A program made the position numbers and the translations under genes. DNA of 8,413 nt, taken from the NCBI GenBank assembly GCA_027310735.1, contig DAIDAH010000119.1:1-8413 (forward strand). The letters run 5' to 3'. Each line of letters starts with the position of its first letter. The first letter of the stretch is position 1. A model generated the notes under the pieces. It worked only from the letters and a program-made list of their open reading frames with translations. It was not told the DNA's origin and made no database searches. This DNA comes from Methylotenera sp. (GTDB taxonomy: Bacteria; Pseudomonadota; Gammaproteobacteria; Burkholderiales; Methylophilaceae). Shown in pieces: positions 1 to 5,305 of this stretch.

Positions 1-300
1 TCCACACATGTTGATCATGAAGAAACGATCATGTTAAGTCGGCCACATGTAACAGATGAATACGGATACTTTCGTATGCATCGCCAAGAACATGAGCGCA
101 TTATACAAAAACTAAACCTACTCGTTGAAGAGTGCTTTTCATTAGAGGGTCAAGGCAACACGCCTGACATATACCGCAAGTTTCACAAAAAGCTTACCGA
201 CATATTTGAAGAACATGACCGCCTCTTTGACGACCCATTTATCGCATCAACCCAGCATGAGTCAACACGCAAATCAGAAATTGTTTCAATAAGCATTTAG
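1..300 (+). CDS. Hemerythrin-like protein, C-terminal part (5' end outside window)
   Basis: Frame 1 is open from the first base to the TAG at 298-300, so this is the tail of a longer gene and the ATG at 31 is internal. In window residue numbering the peptide shows the iron-ligand pattern of the hemerythrin family in the right order: HVDHEETIM at 3-11 (fits HFxxEExxM), HRQEH at 27-31 (HxxxH), and HDRLFD at 72-77 (HxxxxD). Hemerythrins carry an oxygen-binding di-iron centre in a four-helix bundle and serve in O2 binding, storage or sensing. The first ligand helix lies upstream of the window, so it cannot be said whether this is a single-domain bacteriohemerythrin or the C-terminal domain of a larger sensor. 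The last 20 residues are polar and look like a disordered tail. The following gene appears to have its own promoter. The family call is fairly secure; the role is not. Confidence 0.8.
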   Translation, partial: STHVDHEETIMLSRPHVTDEYGYFRMHRQEHERIIQKLNLLVEECFSLEGQGNTPDIYRKFHKKLTDIFEEHDRLFDDPFIASTQHESTRKSEIVSISI

Positions 301-314
301 CCATTAAATTAGGT

Positions 315-348
315 TTGATAAAGCTTTAAGCGCAATATGCGTTAAAAT
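315..348 (+). promoter_or_regulatory. Putative ispE promoter immediately before the start codon
   Basis: TAAAAT at 343-348 is a good sigma-70 -10 box. The only -35-like match, TTGATA at 315-320, is 22 bp away, which is too far for a standard promoter, so the -35 is weak or absent. A start about 7 bases after the -10 falls near 355, three bases before the ispE ATG at 358. Inference only. Confidence 0.4.
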
Positions 349-357
349 GGCGCCCTT

Positions 358-1227
358 ATGCAAGACTTCCAATCATTTTTAGCCCCAGCAAAAATCAACT
401 TGTTTTTGCATATTACAGGCCAACGCGCAGATGGCTACCATCTGCTACAAACCGTATTTCGCCTGCTAGATTATTACGACACAATCCACCTCAAGCCTAC
501 ACAGACAAAAGAGATTAAACGTGTAAATGACGTGGCTGGTGTTCCAGAAGAACAAGATTTATGCATCCGTGCAGCCAAGCTTTTACAACAAAGCACTAAC
601 TGCAAGCAAGGTGTCGAAATGTTCGTTGAAAAACACATTCCGATGGGCGGCGGTTTAGGCGGCGGAAGCTCAGATGCCGCTACAGTGCTACTAGCTCTAA
701 ATCACCTATGGAAACTAAATCTAAGTCGCAAAGAACTATTGCCACTAGGCTTACAATTAGGGGCAGATGTACCATTTTTTATTTTCGGAACAAACGCATG
801 GGCCGAGGGTATTGGTGAACAATTACAAGCAATTAACCTACCAGAAACCTACTACGTAGTATTGAATCCCAATGTACATGTTTCCACCGCACAAATTTTT
901 AACGATAAGCAATTGACAAAAGATTCAATTCCCAAGATAATGTCGACCTTTTCGAGCATAGCTAATTCAGCGGCAGGCACTATCGGCACTGAATTTACAA
1001 ACCAGCTTGAAGAAATAGTTTGTAATAAGTACCCGGCAGTTTTTAATTGTTTGACTTGGCTTAAACAGTTTGGAAATGCTAGAATGAGCGGCTCTGGCGC
1101 TTCAGTGTTTTTAGAGGTCGCTAACGAGAAAGTTGCAAATGACATTTGTAGTAAAAAGCCAGAAAATGTACAAGGTTTTGTGGCAAAAGGGTTAAACCAG
1201 CACCCTTTATTTAAACTTGCAGTTTAA
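358..1227 (+). CDS. ispE: 4-diphosphocytidyl-2-C-methyl-D-erythritol kinase
   Basis: IspE phosphorylates the 2-hydroxyl of CDP-methylerythritol with ATP, a middle step of the MEP pathway to isopentenyl diphosphate, in the cytosol. The GHMP-kinase marks are all present: PAKINLFLH at 10-18 with the conserved Lys12, the glycine-rich ATP loop GGGLGGGSSDAA from 97, GADVPFF at 135-141 with the catalytic Asp137, and the C-terminal MSGSGASVF motif. At 289 aa it is close to the usual length of about 283. The start is forced: an in-frame TAA lies at 343-345, no other start codon lies between it and 358, and the substrate motif begins at residue 10. No Shine-Dalgarno sequence is visible and a -10-like box ends only nine bases upstream, so the mRNA may be leaderless or nearly so. 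In many proteobacteria lolB precedes ispE; here the visible upstream neighbour is a hemerythrin gene. tRNA-Gln follows after 18 bases. Confidence 0.96.
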   Translation: MQDFQSFLAPAKINLFLHITGQRADGYHLLQTVFRLLDYYDTIHLKPTQTKEIKRVNDVAGVPEEQDLCIRAAKLLQQSTNCKQGVEMFVEKHIPMGGGLGGGSSDAATVLLALNHLWKLNLSRKELLPLGLQLGADVPFFIFGTNAWAEGIGEQLQAINLPETYYVVLNPNVHVSTAQIFNDKQLTKDSIPKIMSTFSSIANSAAGTIGTEFTNQLEEIVCNKYPAVFNCLTWLKQFGNARMSGSGASVFLEVANEKVANDICSKKPENVQGFVAKGLNQHPLFKLAV

Positions 1228-1245
1228 ATAAGCTGATTAAATTAT

Positions 1246-1322
1246 TGGGGAGTCGCCAAGTTGGTTAAGGCACTGGGTTTTGATCCCAGCATCCGAAGGT
1301 TCGAGTCCTTCCTCCTCAGCCA
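1246..1322 (+). tRNA. tRNA-Gln (anticodon TTG)
   Basis: A complete cloverleaf with encoded CCA (1320-1322). Acceptor TGGGGAG at 1246-1252 pairs with CTCCTCA at 1312-1318 with one G-U. Anticodon stem CTGGG 1273-1277 pairs with CCCAG 1285-1289 around loop TTTTGAT, giving anticodon TTG at 1280-1282, which reads CAA and CAG. The T arm carries GGTTCGAGTCC. It lies 18 bases after ispE with no convincing promoter of its own, so it is probably processed from an ispE read-through transcript ending at the hairpin at 1369. Gln next to ispE and prs is a familiar betaproteobacterial and gammaproteobacterial arrangement. Confidence 0.96.
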
Positions 1323-1368
1323 ATATTCACTGTGCAGACATGCAGTCTGTATAGATTAAATAAATAGT

Positions 1369-1405
1369 AAGCGTGTAGATATTGATTTACACGCTTTTAT
1401 TTTTT
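1369..1405 (+). terminator. Rho-independent terminator after tRNA-Gln
   Basis: A perfect 9-bp stem, AAGCGTGTA (1369-1377) with TACACGCTT (1388-1396) around a 10-base loop, is followed by TTATTTTTT. It separates the ispE/tRNA-Gln transcript from prs. Confidence 0.85.
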
Positions 1406-1416
1406 ATAAGCTTTTG

Positions 1417-1447
1417 TTGATAACTTCACGCAGGTGCTGATTAAAAT
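1417..1447 (+). promoter_or_regulatory. Putative prs promoter
   Basis: TTGATA (1417-1422) and TAAAAT (1442-1447) are separated by 19 bp, slightly long. They lie between the upstream terminator and the prs ribosome binding site, which is where a promoter is expected. The predicted start near 1454 gives a short leader containing the AGGA at 1458. Confidence 0.5.
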
Positions 1448-1467
1448 CAAGCACGATAGGAAATCAA

Positions 1468-2421
1468 ATGGGGTCTAGCGCCAACATGATGGTCTTTACT
1501 GGCACGGCTAATCCGGTGCTTGCAGAAAAGGTTGCCGGCCATTTAGGCATTGAACTTGGTCGCGCACACGTTGGCACGTTTAGCGACGGCGAAATCACTG
1601 TTGAGTTACTTGAAAACGTTCGCGGTCGCGATGTATTTGTACTGCAATCTACAAGCCACCCTACCAATGACAGTCTAATGGAAGTCATGGTCATGGTAGA
1701 TGCGCTACGCCGCTCATCTGCGGGCCGCATCACCGCAGCTATTCCTTACTTTGGTTACTCACGCCAAGATCGTCGTCCACGTTCAGCACGTGTAGCGATT
1801 ACAGCCAAAGTAGTAGCCAACATGCTGACAGGTGTTGGTGTAAACCGCTTACTTACAATGGATTTGCACTCAGACCAAATCCAAGGTTTCTTTGACATCC
1901 CAGTAGACAACATCTACGCCACACCAATTTTGCTGGCAGATTTAGCACGTCAAAACCACGAGAACTTAATCGTTGTTTCTCCTGACGTTGGTGGTGTAGT
2001 GCGCGCACGTGCATGCGCCAAACAACTTAACTCTGATTTAGCCATTATTGACAAACGCCGCCCAAAACCAAATGTTGCCAAGGTAATGAACATTATTGGT
2101 GATGTATCTGGTCGCACCTGCGTCATCATGGATGACATGGTTGACACGGCAAACACGCTTTGCGAAGCTGCGGCAGCATTGAAAAAACATGGCGCTAAAA
2201 AAGTATTAGCCTATGCCACGCATCCAGTATTATCTGGCGGTGCGGCTGAGCGCATTCTTAACTCTGAGTTAGATGAATTGGTTGTCACCAATACCATCCC
2301 TCTTGGCTTAGAAGCGGCTAACTGTAAAAAAATTCGTCAATTAAGTGCGGCTGAATTATTAGCTGAAACAATCCGTAGAATTAGCTGTGAAGATTCTGTT
2401 TCCTCACTATTTATGGATTAA
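1468..2421 (+). CDS. prs: Ribose-phosphate pyrophosphokinase (PRPP synthetase)
   Basis: Prs transfers pyrophosphate from ATP to ribose 5-phosphate, making PRPP for purine, pyrimidine, histidine, tryptophan and NAD synthesis. The 317-aa product has the class I bacterial length of about 315 and its motifs in order: FSDGE near residue 38, the catalytic flexible loop YFGYSRQDRRPR at 94-105, DLHSDQIQGFF from 132, SPDVGG near 171, and the PRPP/ribose-5-phosphate loop with DDMVDT at 222-227. The ATG at 1468 has AGGA at 1458-1461 at good spacing, and the N-terminus (MMVFTGTANP) fits the family. The gene is preceded by its own likely promoter and followed 130 bases later by rplY, as in many betaproteobacteria. 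Nothing is odd about it; arginine codons are almost all CGT/CGC, as expected for a well-expressed core gene. Confidence 0.97.
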   Translation: MGSSANMMVFTGTANPVLAEKVAGHLGIELGRAHVGTFSDGEITVELLENVRGRDVFVLQSTSHPTNDSLMEVMVMVDALRRSSAGRITAAIPYFGYSRQDRRPRSARVAITAKVVANMLTGVGVNRLLTMDLHSDQIQGFFDIPVDNIYATPILLADLARQNHENLIVVSPDVGGVVRARACAKQLNSDLAIIDKRRPKPNVAKVMNIIGDVSGRTCVIMDDMVDTANTLCEAAAALKKHGAKKVLAYATHPVLSGGAAERILNSELDELVVTNTIPLGLEAANCKKIRQLSAAELLAETIRRISCEDSVSSLFMD

Positions 2422-2473
2422 TGATTAAAATAGCCTGTTGATTTTAAAGTAATTGTTTTAAAGTTTTAACCCC

Positions 2474-2502
2474 CTGTTTTCTGGTCGCGGAAAACAGATT
2501 TT
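2474..2502 (+). terminator. Hairpin between prs and rplY (weak terminator or attenuator)
   Basis: A perfect 8-bp stem, CTGTTTTC (2474-2481) with GAAAACAG (2490-2497) around an 8-base loop, is followed by only a short ATTTT. The stem is AT-rich and the T tract short, so partial termination or mRNA processing is likelier than full termination. No clear separate rplY promoter was found upstream. Just downstream the leader holds CTGACAG twice (2513-2519 and 2526-2532). Confidence 0.45.
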
Positions 2503-2551
2503 AGTGTAGTAACTGACAGGAAGTTCTGACAGTAAATATTGGAGTAGTAAA

Positions 2552-3157
2552 ATGTCTATCGAAATTAATGCAGTAAAACGTGATGCAAAAGGTACGGGTG
2601 CGAGCCGCCGTCTTCGTCGCGCTGGCACAGTTCCAGGTGTTGTTTATGGTGGTGGTAAAGAAGCATTCCCACTTGAAATCAACGCTAAAGAATTATTCTT
2701 ACAATTCCGCCACGAAGCTTTCCACGCTTCAGTACTAAGCTTAATCTTAGATGGCAAAAAAGAAAGTGTATTGTTACGTGACTTTCAAATGCACCCAGTG
2801 CGTAACACTATTCAACACATTGATTTTCAACGTGTAAGTGCTACTGAAAAAATCCACGTAAAAGTACCATTCCACTTCATCAATGGCGAAATCGCTCCTG
2901 GCGTTAAAACTGGCGGCGGCATTGTGGCTCACATTTTGACTGAAGCAGACGTAAGCTGCTTGGCAAAAGATTTGCCAGAGTTCATTGAAGTAGATTTGGC
3001 TAAACTTGAAATGGGTCACTCAATTCACTTGTCACAAATCAAACTACCTAAAGGTGTTTCTTTTGTACAATTAGCGCATGAGGATGACGCAGCAATTGCA
3101 TCTATCGCTAAAACACGTGGCGGCGTTGCTGAAGCTGCAACAGAAACTGAAGCTTAA
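2552..3157 (+). CDS. rplY: 50S ribosomal protein L25, long Ctc/TL5 form
   Basis: L25 binds 5S rRNA in the central protuberance of the large ribosomal subunit. This is the two-domain form of 201 aa (general stress protein Ctc / TL5 type), not the short 94-aa E. coli form: an N-terminal L25 domain over about residues 1-92 (KGTGASRRLRRAGTVPGVVYG, about 14-34, and the LRDFQMHPVRNTIQHIDF region) and a C-terminal beta domain from about 95 (IHVKVPFHFINGE, the GGGI segment, then the HSIHLSQIKLPKGV segment), ending in an acidic Ala/Glu tail. The start is fixed by GGAG at 2541-2544, seven bases before the ATG. Codon use is strongly biased (Arg only CGT/CGC in the N-terminal part), fitting high expression. 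It lies between prs and pth and ends at a strong terminator. Confidence 0.96.
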   Translation: MSIEINAVKRDAKGTGASRRLRRAGTVPGVVYGGGKEAFPLEINAKELFLQFRHEAFHASVLSLILDGKKESVLLRDFQMHPVRNTIQHIDFQRVSATEKIHVKVPFHFINGEIAPGVKTGGGIVAHILTEADVSCLAKDLPEFIEVDLAKLEMGHSIHLSQIKLPKGVSFVQLAHEDDAAIASIAKTRGGVAEAATETEA

Positions 3158-3189
3158 TTCTAAGCAACAATTTAAGCTTTGTTAAATTA

Positions 3190-3221
3190 ACGCGCGCTTT
3201 ATCATGAAGTGCGCGTTTTTT
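3190..3221 (+). terminator. Rho-independent terminator after rplY
   Basis: A 10-bp GC-rich stem, ACGCGCGCTT (3190-3199) with AAGTGCGCGT (3207-3216) and one G-U pair, 7-base loop, runs into six T. It ends only 17 bases before the pth ATG, so pth needs read-through or a promoter squeezed into that gap (TATATT at 3225-3230 is a candidate -10). Confidence 0.88.
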
Positions 3222-3238
3222 GTTTATATTAGCGAATA

Positions 3239-3826
3239 ATGAATAGCATTAAATTATTAGTAGGTCTGGGCAACCCTGGCGACAAATATGCAGCCACGCG
3301 TCACAATGCTGGGTTCTGGTGGATAGATCAGCTTGCCATTCAAACCAATAGCAAATTGGCTTTGGATGCAAAATTTCTGGGGTTTGCCGGAAAACTAAAC
3401 CCAAGCACAGACACTTGGCTACTCAAGCCAACAACCTTTATGAACGTCAGCGGAAAATCCGTTGCAGCACTCGCTAATTATTATAAAATTCTGCCTGCGC
3501 AAATTTTAATCATCCATGACGAATTAGACTTACCCCCCAACACTGCCAAACTTAAAAAAGGTGGCGGACATGGCGGGCATAATGGCCTTAAAGATATTGC
3601 TTCAGCATTAGGTACGGCAGATTTCTGGCGCTTGCGTCTGGGCATCGGTCACCCAGGTGATCGTAATGAAGTAATTAATTTTGTGCTGAAAGCCCCTTTA
3701 AAAGACGAGCAAACAGCCATCAATCAATGCATTGATGACAGCATGCAAATAGTGCCGCAATTGTTAAGCGGCGACTTTGAAACTGCAATGTTAAAATTGC
3801 ATACCAAAAAAACGAATAGAGAATAA
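3239..3826 (+). CDS. pth: Peptidyl-tRNA hydrolase
   Basis: Pth cleaves the ester bond of peptidyl-tRNAs dropped from stalled ribosomes and recycles the tRNA. All active-site positions of the bacterial family are visible: Asn12 in VGLGNPG, the catalytic His22 in RHNAGF, Asn69 in TTFMNVSG, Asp94 in IIHDELDL, and Asn115 in GGHGGHNGLKD. The length of 195 aa is typical. The start fits the family N-terminus (IKLLVGLGNPG), but there is no Shine-Dalgarno sequence; the ATG sits 17 bases after the rplY terminator and nine bases after a TATATT box, so a very short leader is possible. The stop is two bases before the ychF ATG, so pth and ychF share an mRNA, a common bacterial pair. Confidence 0.97.
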   Translation: MNSIKLLVGLGNPGDKYAATRHNAGFWWIDQLAIQTNSKLALDAKFLGFAGKLNPSTDTWLLKPTTFMNVSGKSVAALANYYKILPAQILIIHDELDLPPNTAKLKKGGGHGGHNGLKDIASALGTADFWRLRLGIGHPGDRNEVINFVLKAPLKDEQTAINQCIDDSMQIVPQLLSGDFETAMLKLHTKKTNRE

Positions 3827-3828
3827 AC

Positions 3829-4914
3829 ATGAAGTGCGGAATTGTTGGTTTACCAAACGTAGGAAAATCTACCCTTTTCAACGCGATTACTAAGGCAGGC
3901 ATTGCAGCAGAAAACTACCCGTTCTGCACTATTGAGCCAAACGTAGGTATTGTCGAAGTGCCTGACACACGCATGCAGGCGCTGATTGACATTGTAAAAC
4001 CGCAACGCGTACAACCAGCCATCGTAGAGTTTGTGGATATTGCTGGCTTAGTAGCTGGTGCATCAAAAGGTGAGGGTTTAGGCAATAAGTTCTTAGCCAA
4101 CATCCGTGAAACAGACGCAATCGCACACGTTGTACGCTGCTTTGAAGACAGCAACGTGATTCACGTAGCCAATAAAATTGACCCGCTTTCAGACATTGAA
4201 GTTATCAACACCGAATTAGCTTTAGCAGACATGGAAACTGTAGAAAAAACCATGCATCGCGAAAGCAAAAAAGCTAAAAGTGGTGACAAAGATGCTATCG
4301 CTCTCATGGCAGTATTAGACAAAATATTACCAGCCCTAAATGAAGCCAAAGCAGTACGTACGCTTGGTTTAGATGCAGACGAATTGCAGCTACTTAAACC
4401 ACTATGCCTAATTACCGTTAAGCCTGTAATGTACCTCGCCAACGTCGATGAAAAAGGCTTTGAAAATAACCCACATCTAGACAAAGTAGTCGCCCTTGGT
4501 AAAGCAGAAAATTCACCTGTAGTATGCATCTGCGCAAAAATTGAAGGTGAGATTTCTGAACTGGATGAAGAAGACAAACTACTCTTTTTAAGCGAACTTG
4601 GCCAAGAAGAACCAGGCCTGAACCGCGTTATCCGTGCGGCCTACGCCCTACTTGGTTTGCAAACCTACTTCACAGCAGGCGTACAAGAAGTACGCGCTTG
4701 GACAGTAAAAGTAGGTGCTACCGCACCACAAGCGGCAGGCGTCATTCATACAGACTTTGAACGCGGCTTTATTCGTGCAGAAGTCATCGCCTACGATGAG
4801 TTTGTAAAAAACAAAGGCGAACAAGGCTCAAAAGAAGCAGGAAAAATGCGTTTAGAAGGCAAAGAATATATCGTGCAAGACGGCGATGTAATGCACTTTA
4901 GATTTAATGTGTAG
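3829..4914 (+). CDS. ychF: Ribosome-binding ATPase YchF (OLA1 family)
   Basis: YchF is a conserved P-loop protein of the Obg branch that binds ribosomes and prefers ATP to GTP; it acts as a negative factor in oxidative stress responses in E. coli. Seen here: the P-loop GLPNVGKST at 7-15, the DIAGLVAGASKGEGLGN switch region from Asp70 (hydrophobic residue where Ras-like GTPases have catalytic Gln), NVDE at 205-208 in place of the guanine-specific NKxD, and a C-terminal TGS domain over about 278-361 (AGVQEVRAWTV, GKMRLEGKEYIVQDGD). The length of 361 aa is two short of the usual 363, because the protein starts at MKCGIVG where many members have MGFKCGIVG. No start codon lies just upstream. It follows pth by two bases with only a weak purine-rich site (agaga) before it. 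No terminator is seen after it before the tRNA-Met promoter. Confidence 0.97.
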   Translation: MKCGIVGLPNVGKSTLFNAITKAGIAAENYPFCTIEPNVGIVEVPDTRMQALIDIVKPQRVQPAIVEFVDIAGLVAGASKGEGLGNKFLANIRETDAIAHVVRCFEDSNVIHVANKIDPLSDIEVINTELALADMETVEKTMHRESKKAKSGDKDAIALMAVLDKILPALNEAKAVRTLGLDADELQLLKPLCLITVKPVMYLANVDEKGFENNPHLDKVVALGKAENSPVVCICAKIEGEISELDEEDKLLFLSELGQEEPGLNRVIRAAYALLGLQTYFTAGVQEVRAWTVKVGATAPQAAGVIHTDFERGFIRAEVIAYDEFVKNKGEQGSKEAGKMRLEGKEYIVQDGDVMHFRFNV

Positions 4915-4952
4915 TTTTACAACAATCAAATCAAATAATCGCAAAACTAATT

Positions 4953-4981
4953 TTGACAAGCGAGCTGTAAAACACTAAAAT
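4953..4981 (+). promoter_or_regulatory. Sigma-70 promoter of tRNA-Met with GC-rich discriminator
   Basis: TTGACA (4953-4958), a 17-bp spacer and TAAAAT (4976-4981) make a near-consensus promoter. The sequence GCGGCC at 4983-4988 lies where the discriminator sits, the hallmark of stable-RNA promoters under stringent (ppGpp/DksA) control. A start near 4988 gives a 5' leader of about 30 bases before the tRNA. Confidence 0.85.
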
Positions 4982-5018
4982 TGCGGCCTTGCTGAAATTC
5001 AAGCAAACAAGTTTACAT

Positions 5019-5095
5019 GGTGATGTAGCTCAGCTGGTTAGAGCACAGGATTCATAATCCTGGGGTCGAGGGTTCAAGTCCCTCTTTCACCACCA
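5019..5095 (+). tRNA. tRNA-Met (anticodon CAT), elongator type, likely island attachment site
   Basis: A full cloverleaf with encoded CCA (5093-5095). Anticodon stem CAGGA 5046-5050 with TCCTG 5058-5062 encloses TTCATAA, anticodon CAT at 5053-5055. T stem GAGGG 5068-5072 pairs with CCCTC 5080-5084. Position 1 is a paired G and the initiator-type GGG/CCC anticodon stem is absent, so it is not fMet; the GGGGTC after the anticodon stem fits elongator Met better than tRNA-Ile(CAT), which is not fully excluded. Oddity: acceptor GGTGATG (5019-5025) against TTTCACC (5085-5091) leaves a T-T mismatch at the sixth pair and a G-T at the seventh. The 5' strand would pair perfectly with CATCACC. The island-like DNA begins directly after this gene. 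Confidence 0.92.
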
Positions 5096-5101
5096 ATAAA
5101 G

Positions 5102-5130
5102 ACGCCCCTTTCGAGAGATTGGGGCGTTTT
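5102..5130 (+). terminator. Rho-independent terminator after tRNA-Met
   Basis: ACGCCCC (5102-5108) pairs with GGGGCGT (5121-5127), loop of 12 that can itself close on a GAGA tetraloop, followed by TTTT. The stem can extend outward by A-T and G-U pairs. It lies seven bases past the CCA end. Confidence 0.82.
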
Positions 5131-5151
5131 CATTTCTAGCACACCATCAGC

Positions 5152-5173
5152 TTTGTAACCAGTTTGTAACCAG
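5152..5173 (+). repeat. Perfect tandem duplication of TTTGTAACCAG
   Basis: TTTGTAACCAG occurs twice head to tail (5152-5162 and 5163-5173), with one copy per helical turn. It sits 57 bases past the tRNA-Met 3' end, where an integrase arm-binding site or regulator site would lie in a tRNA-integrated element. The repeat is seen directly; the role is inference. Confidence 0.75.
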
Positions 5174-5175
5174 AT

Positions 5176-5284
5176 TTAATAAATACTTACTTCGTTACCA
5201 TGTGCATCACTAAGCATTATAAATCCGCTTAAAAATTATCACCCAAGACATTTCTTCAAGAGTAGCCTTGTATATTTTACTCAT
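5176..5284 (-). pseudogene. Possible small decayed coding fragment on the minus strand
   Basis: On the minus strand an ATG at 5284-5282, preceded by GGAA, opens MSKIYKATLEEMSWVIIFK and stops at 5210. The neighbouring frame carries FLSGFIMLSDAHGNEVSIY and stops at 5176-5178. Joined by a single frameshift near 5240 they would give a peptide of about 37 residues with a convincing protein-like C-terminus. It runs divergently from the gene at 5306. No family was recognised and so short a match may be chance; the fragment would also overlap any promoter for the 5306 gene. Confidence 0.2.
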
Positions 5285-5305
5285 AATTTCCACGAAGACA
5301 TTCAA

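Noticed and set aside
852..1145. Minus-strand open frame inside ispE
   Set aside because: Lies fully opposite a well-supported kinase gene, has no family-like features and no ribosome binding site; a shadow frame.
4161..4577. 138-codon minus-strand open frame inside ychF
   Set aside because: Serine-rich composition is what the reverse strand of ychF codons gives; no independent coding evidence.
5019..5095. Reading the CAT tRNA as initiator fMet
   Set aside because: The first base pair is G-C rather than mismatched and the anticodon stem is CAGGA/TCCTG, without the three consecutive G-C pairs of initiators.
5183..5305. N-terminal extension of the 5306 gene
   Set aside because: The frame is open for 41 codons upstream but contains no ATG, GTG or TTG, and the translation does not resemble the helix-turn-helix region of longer relatives.
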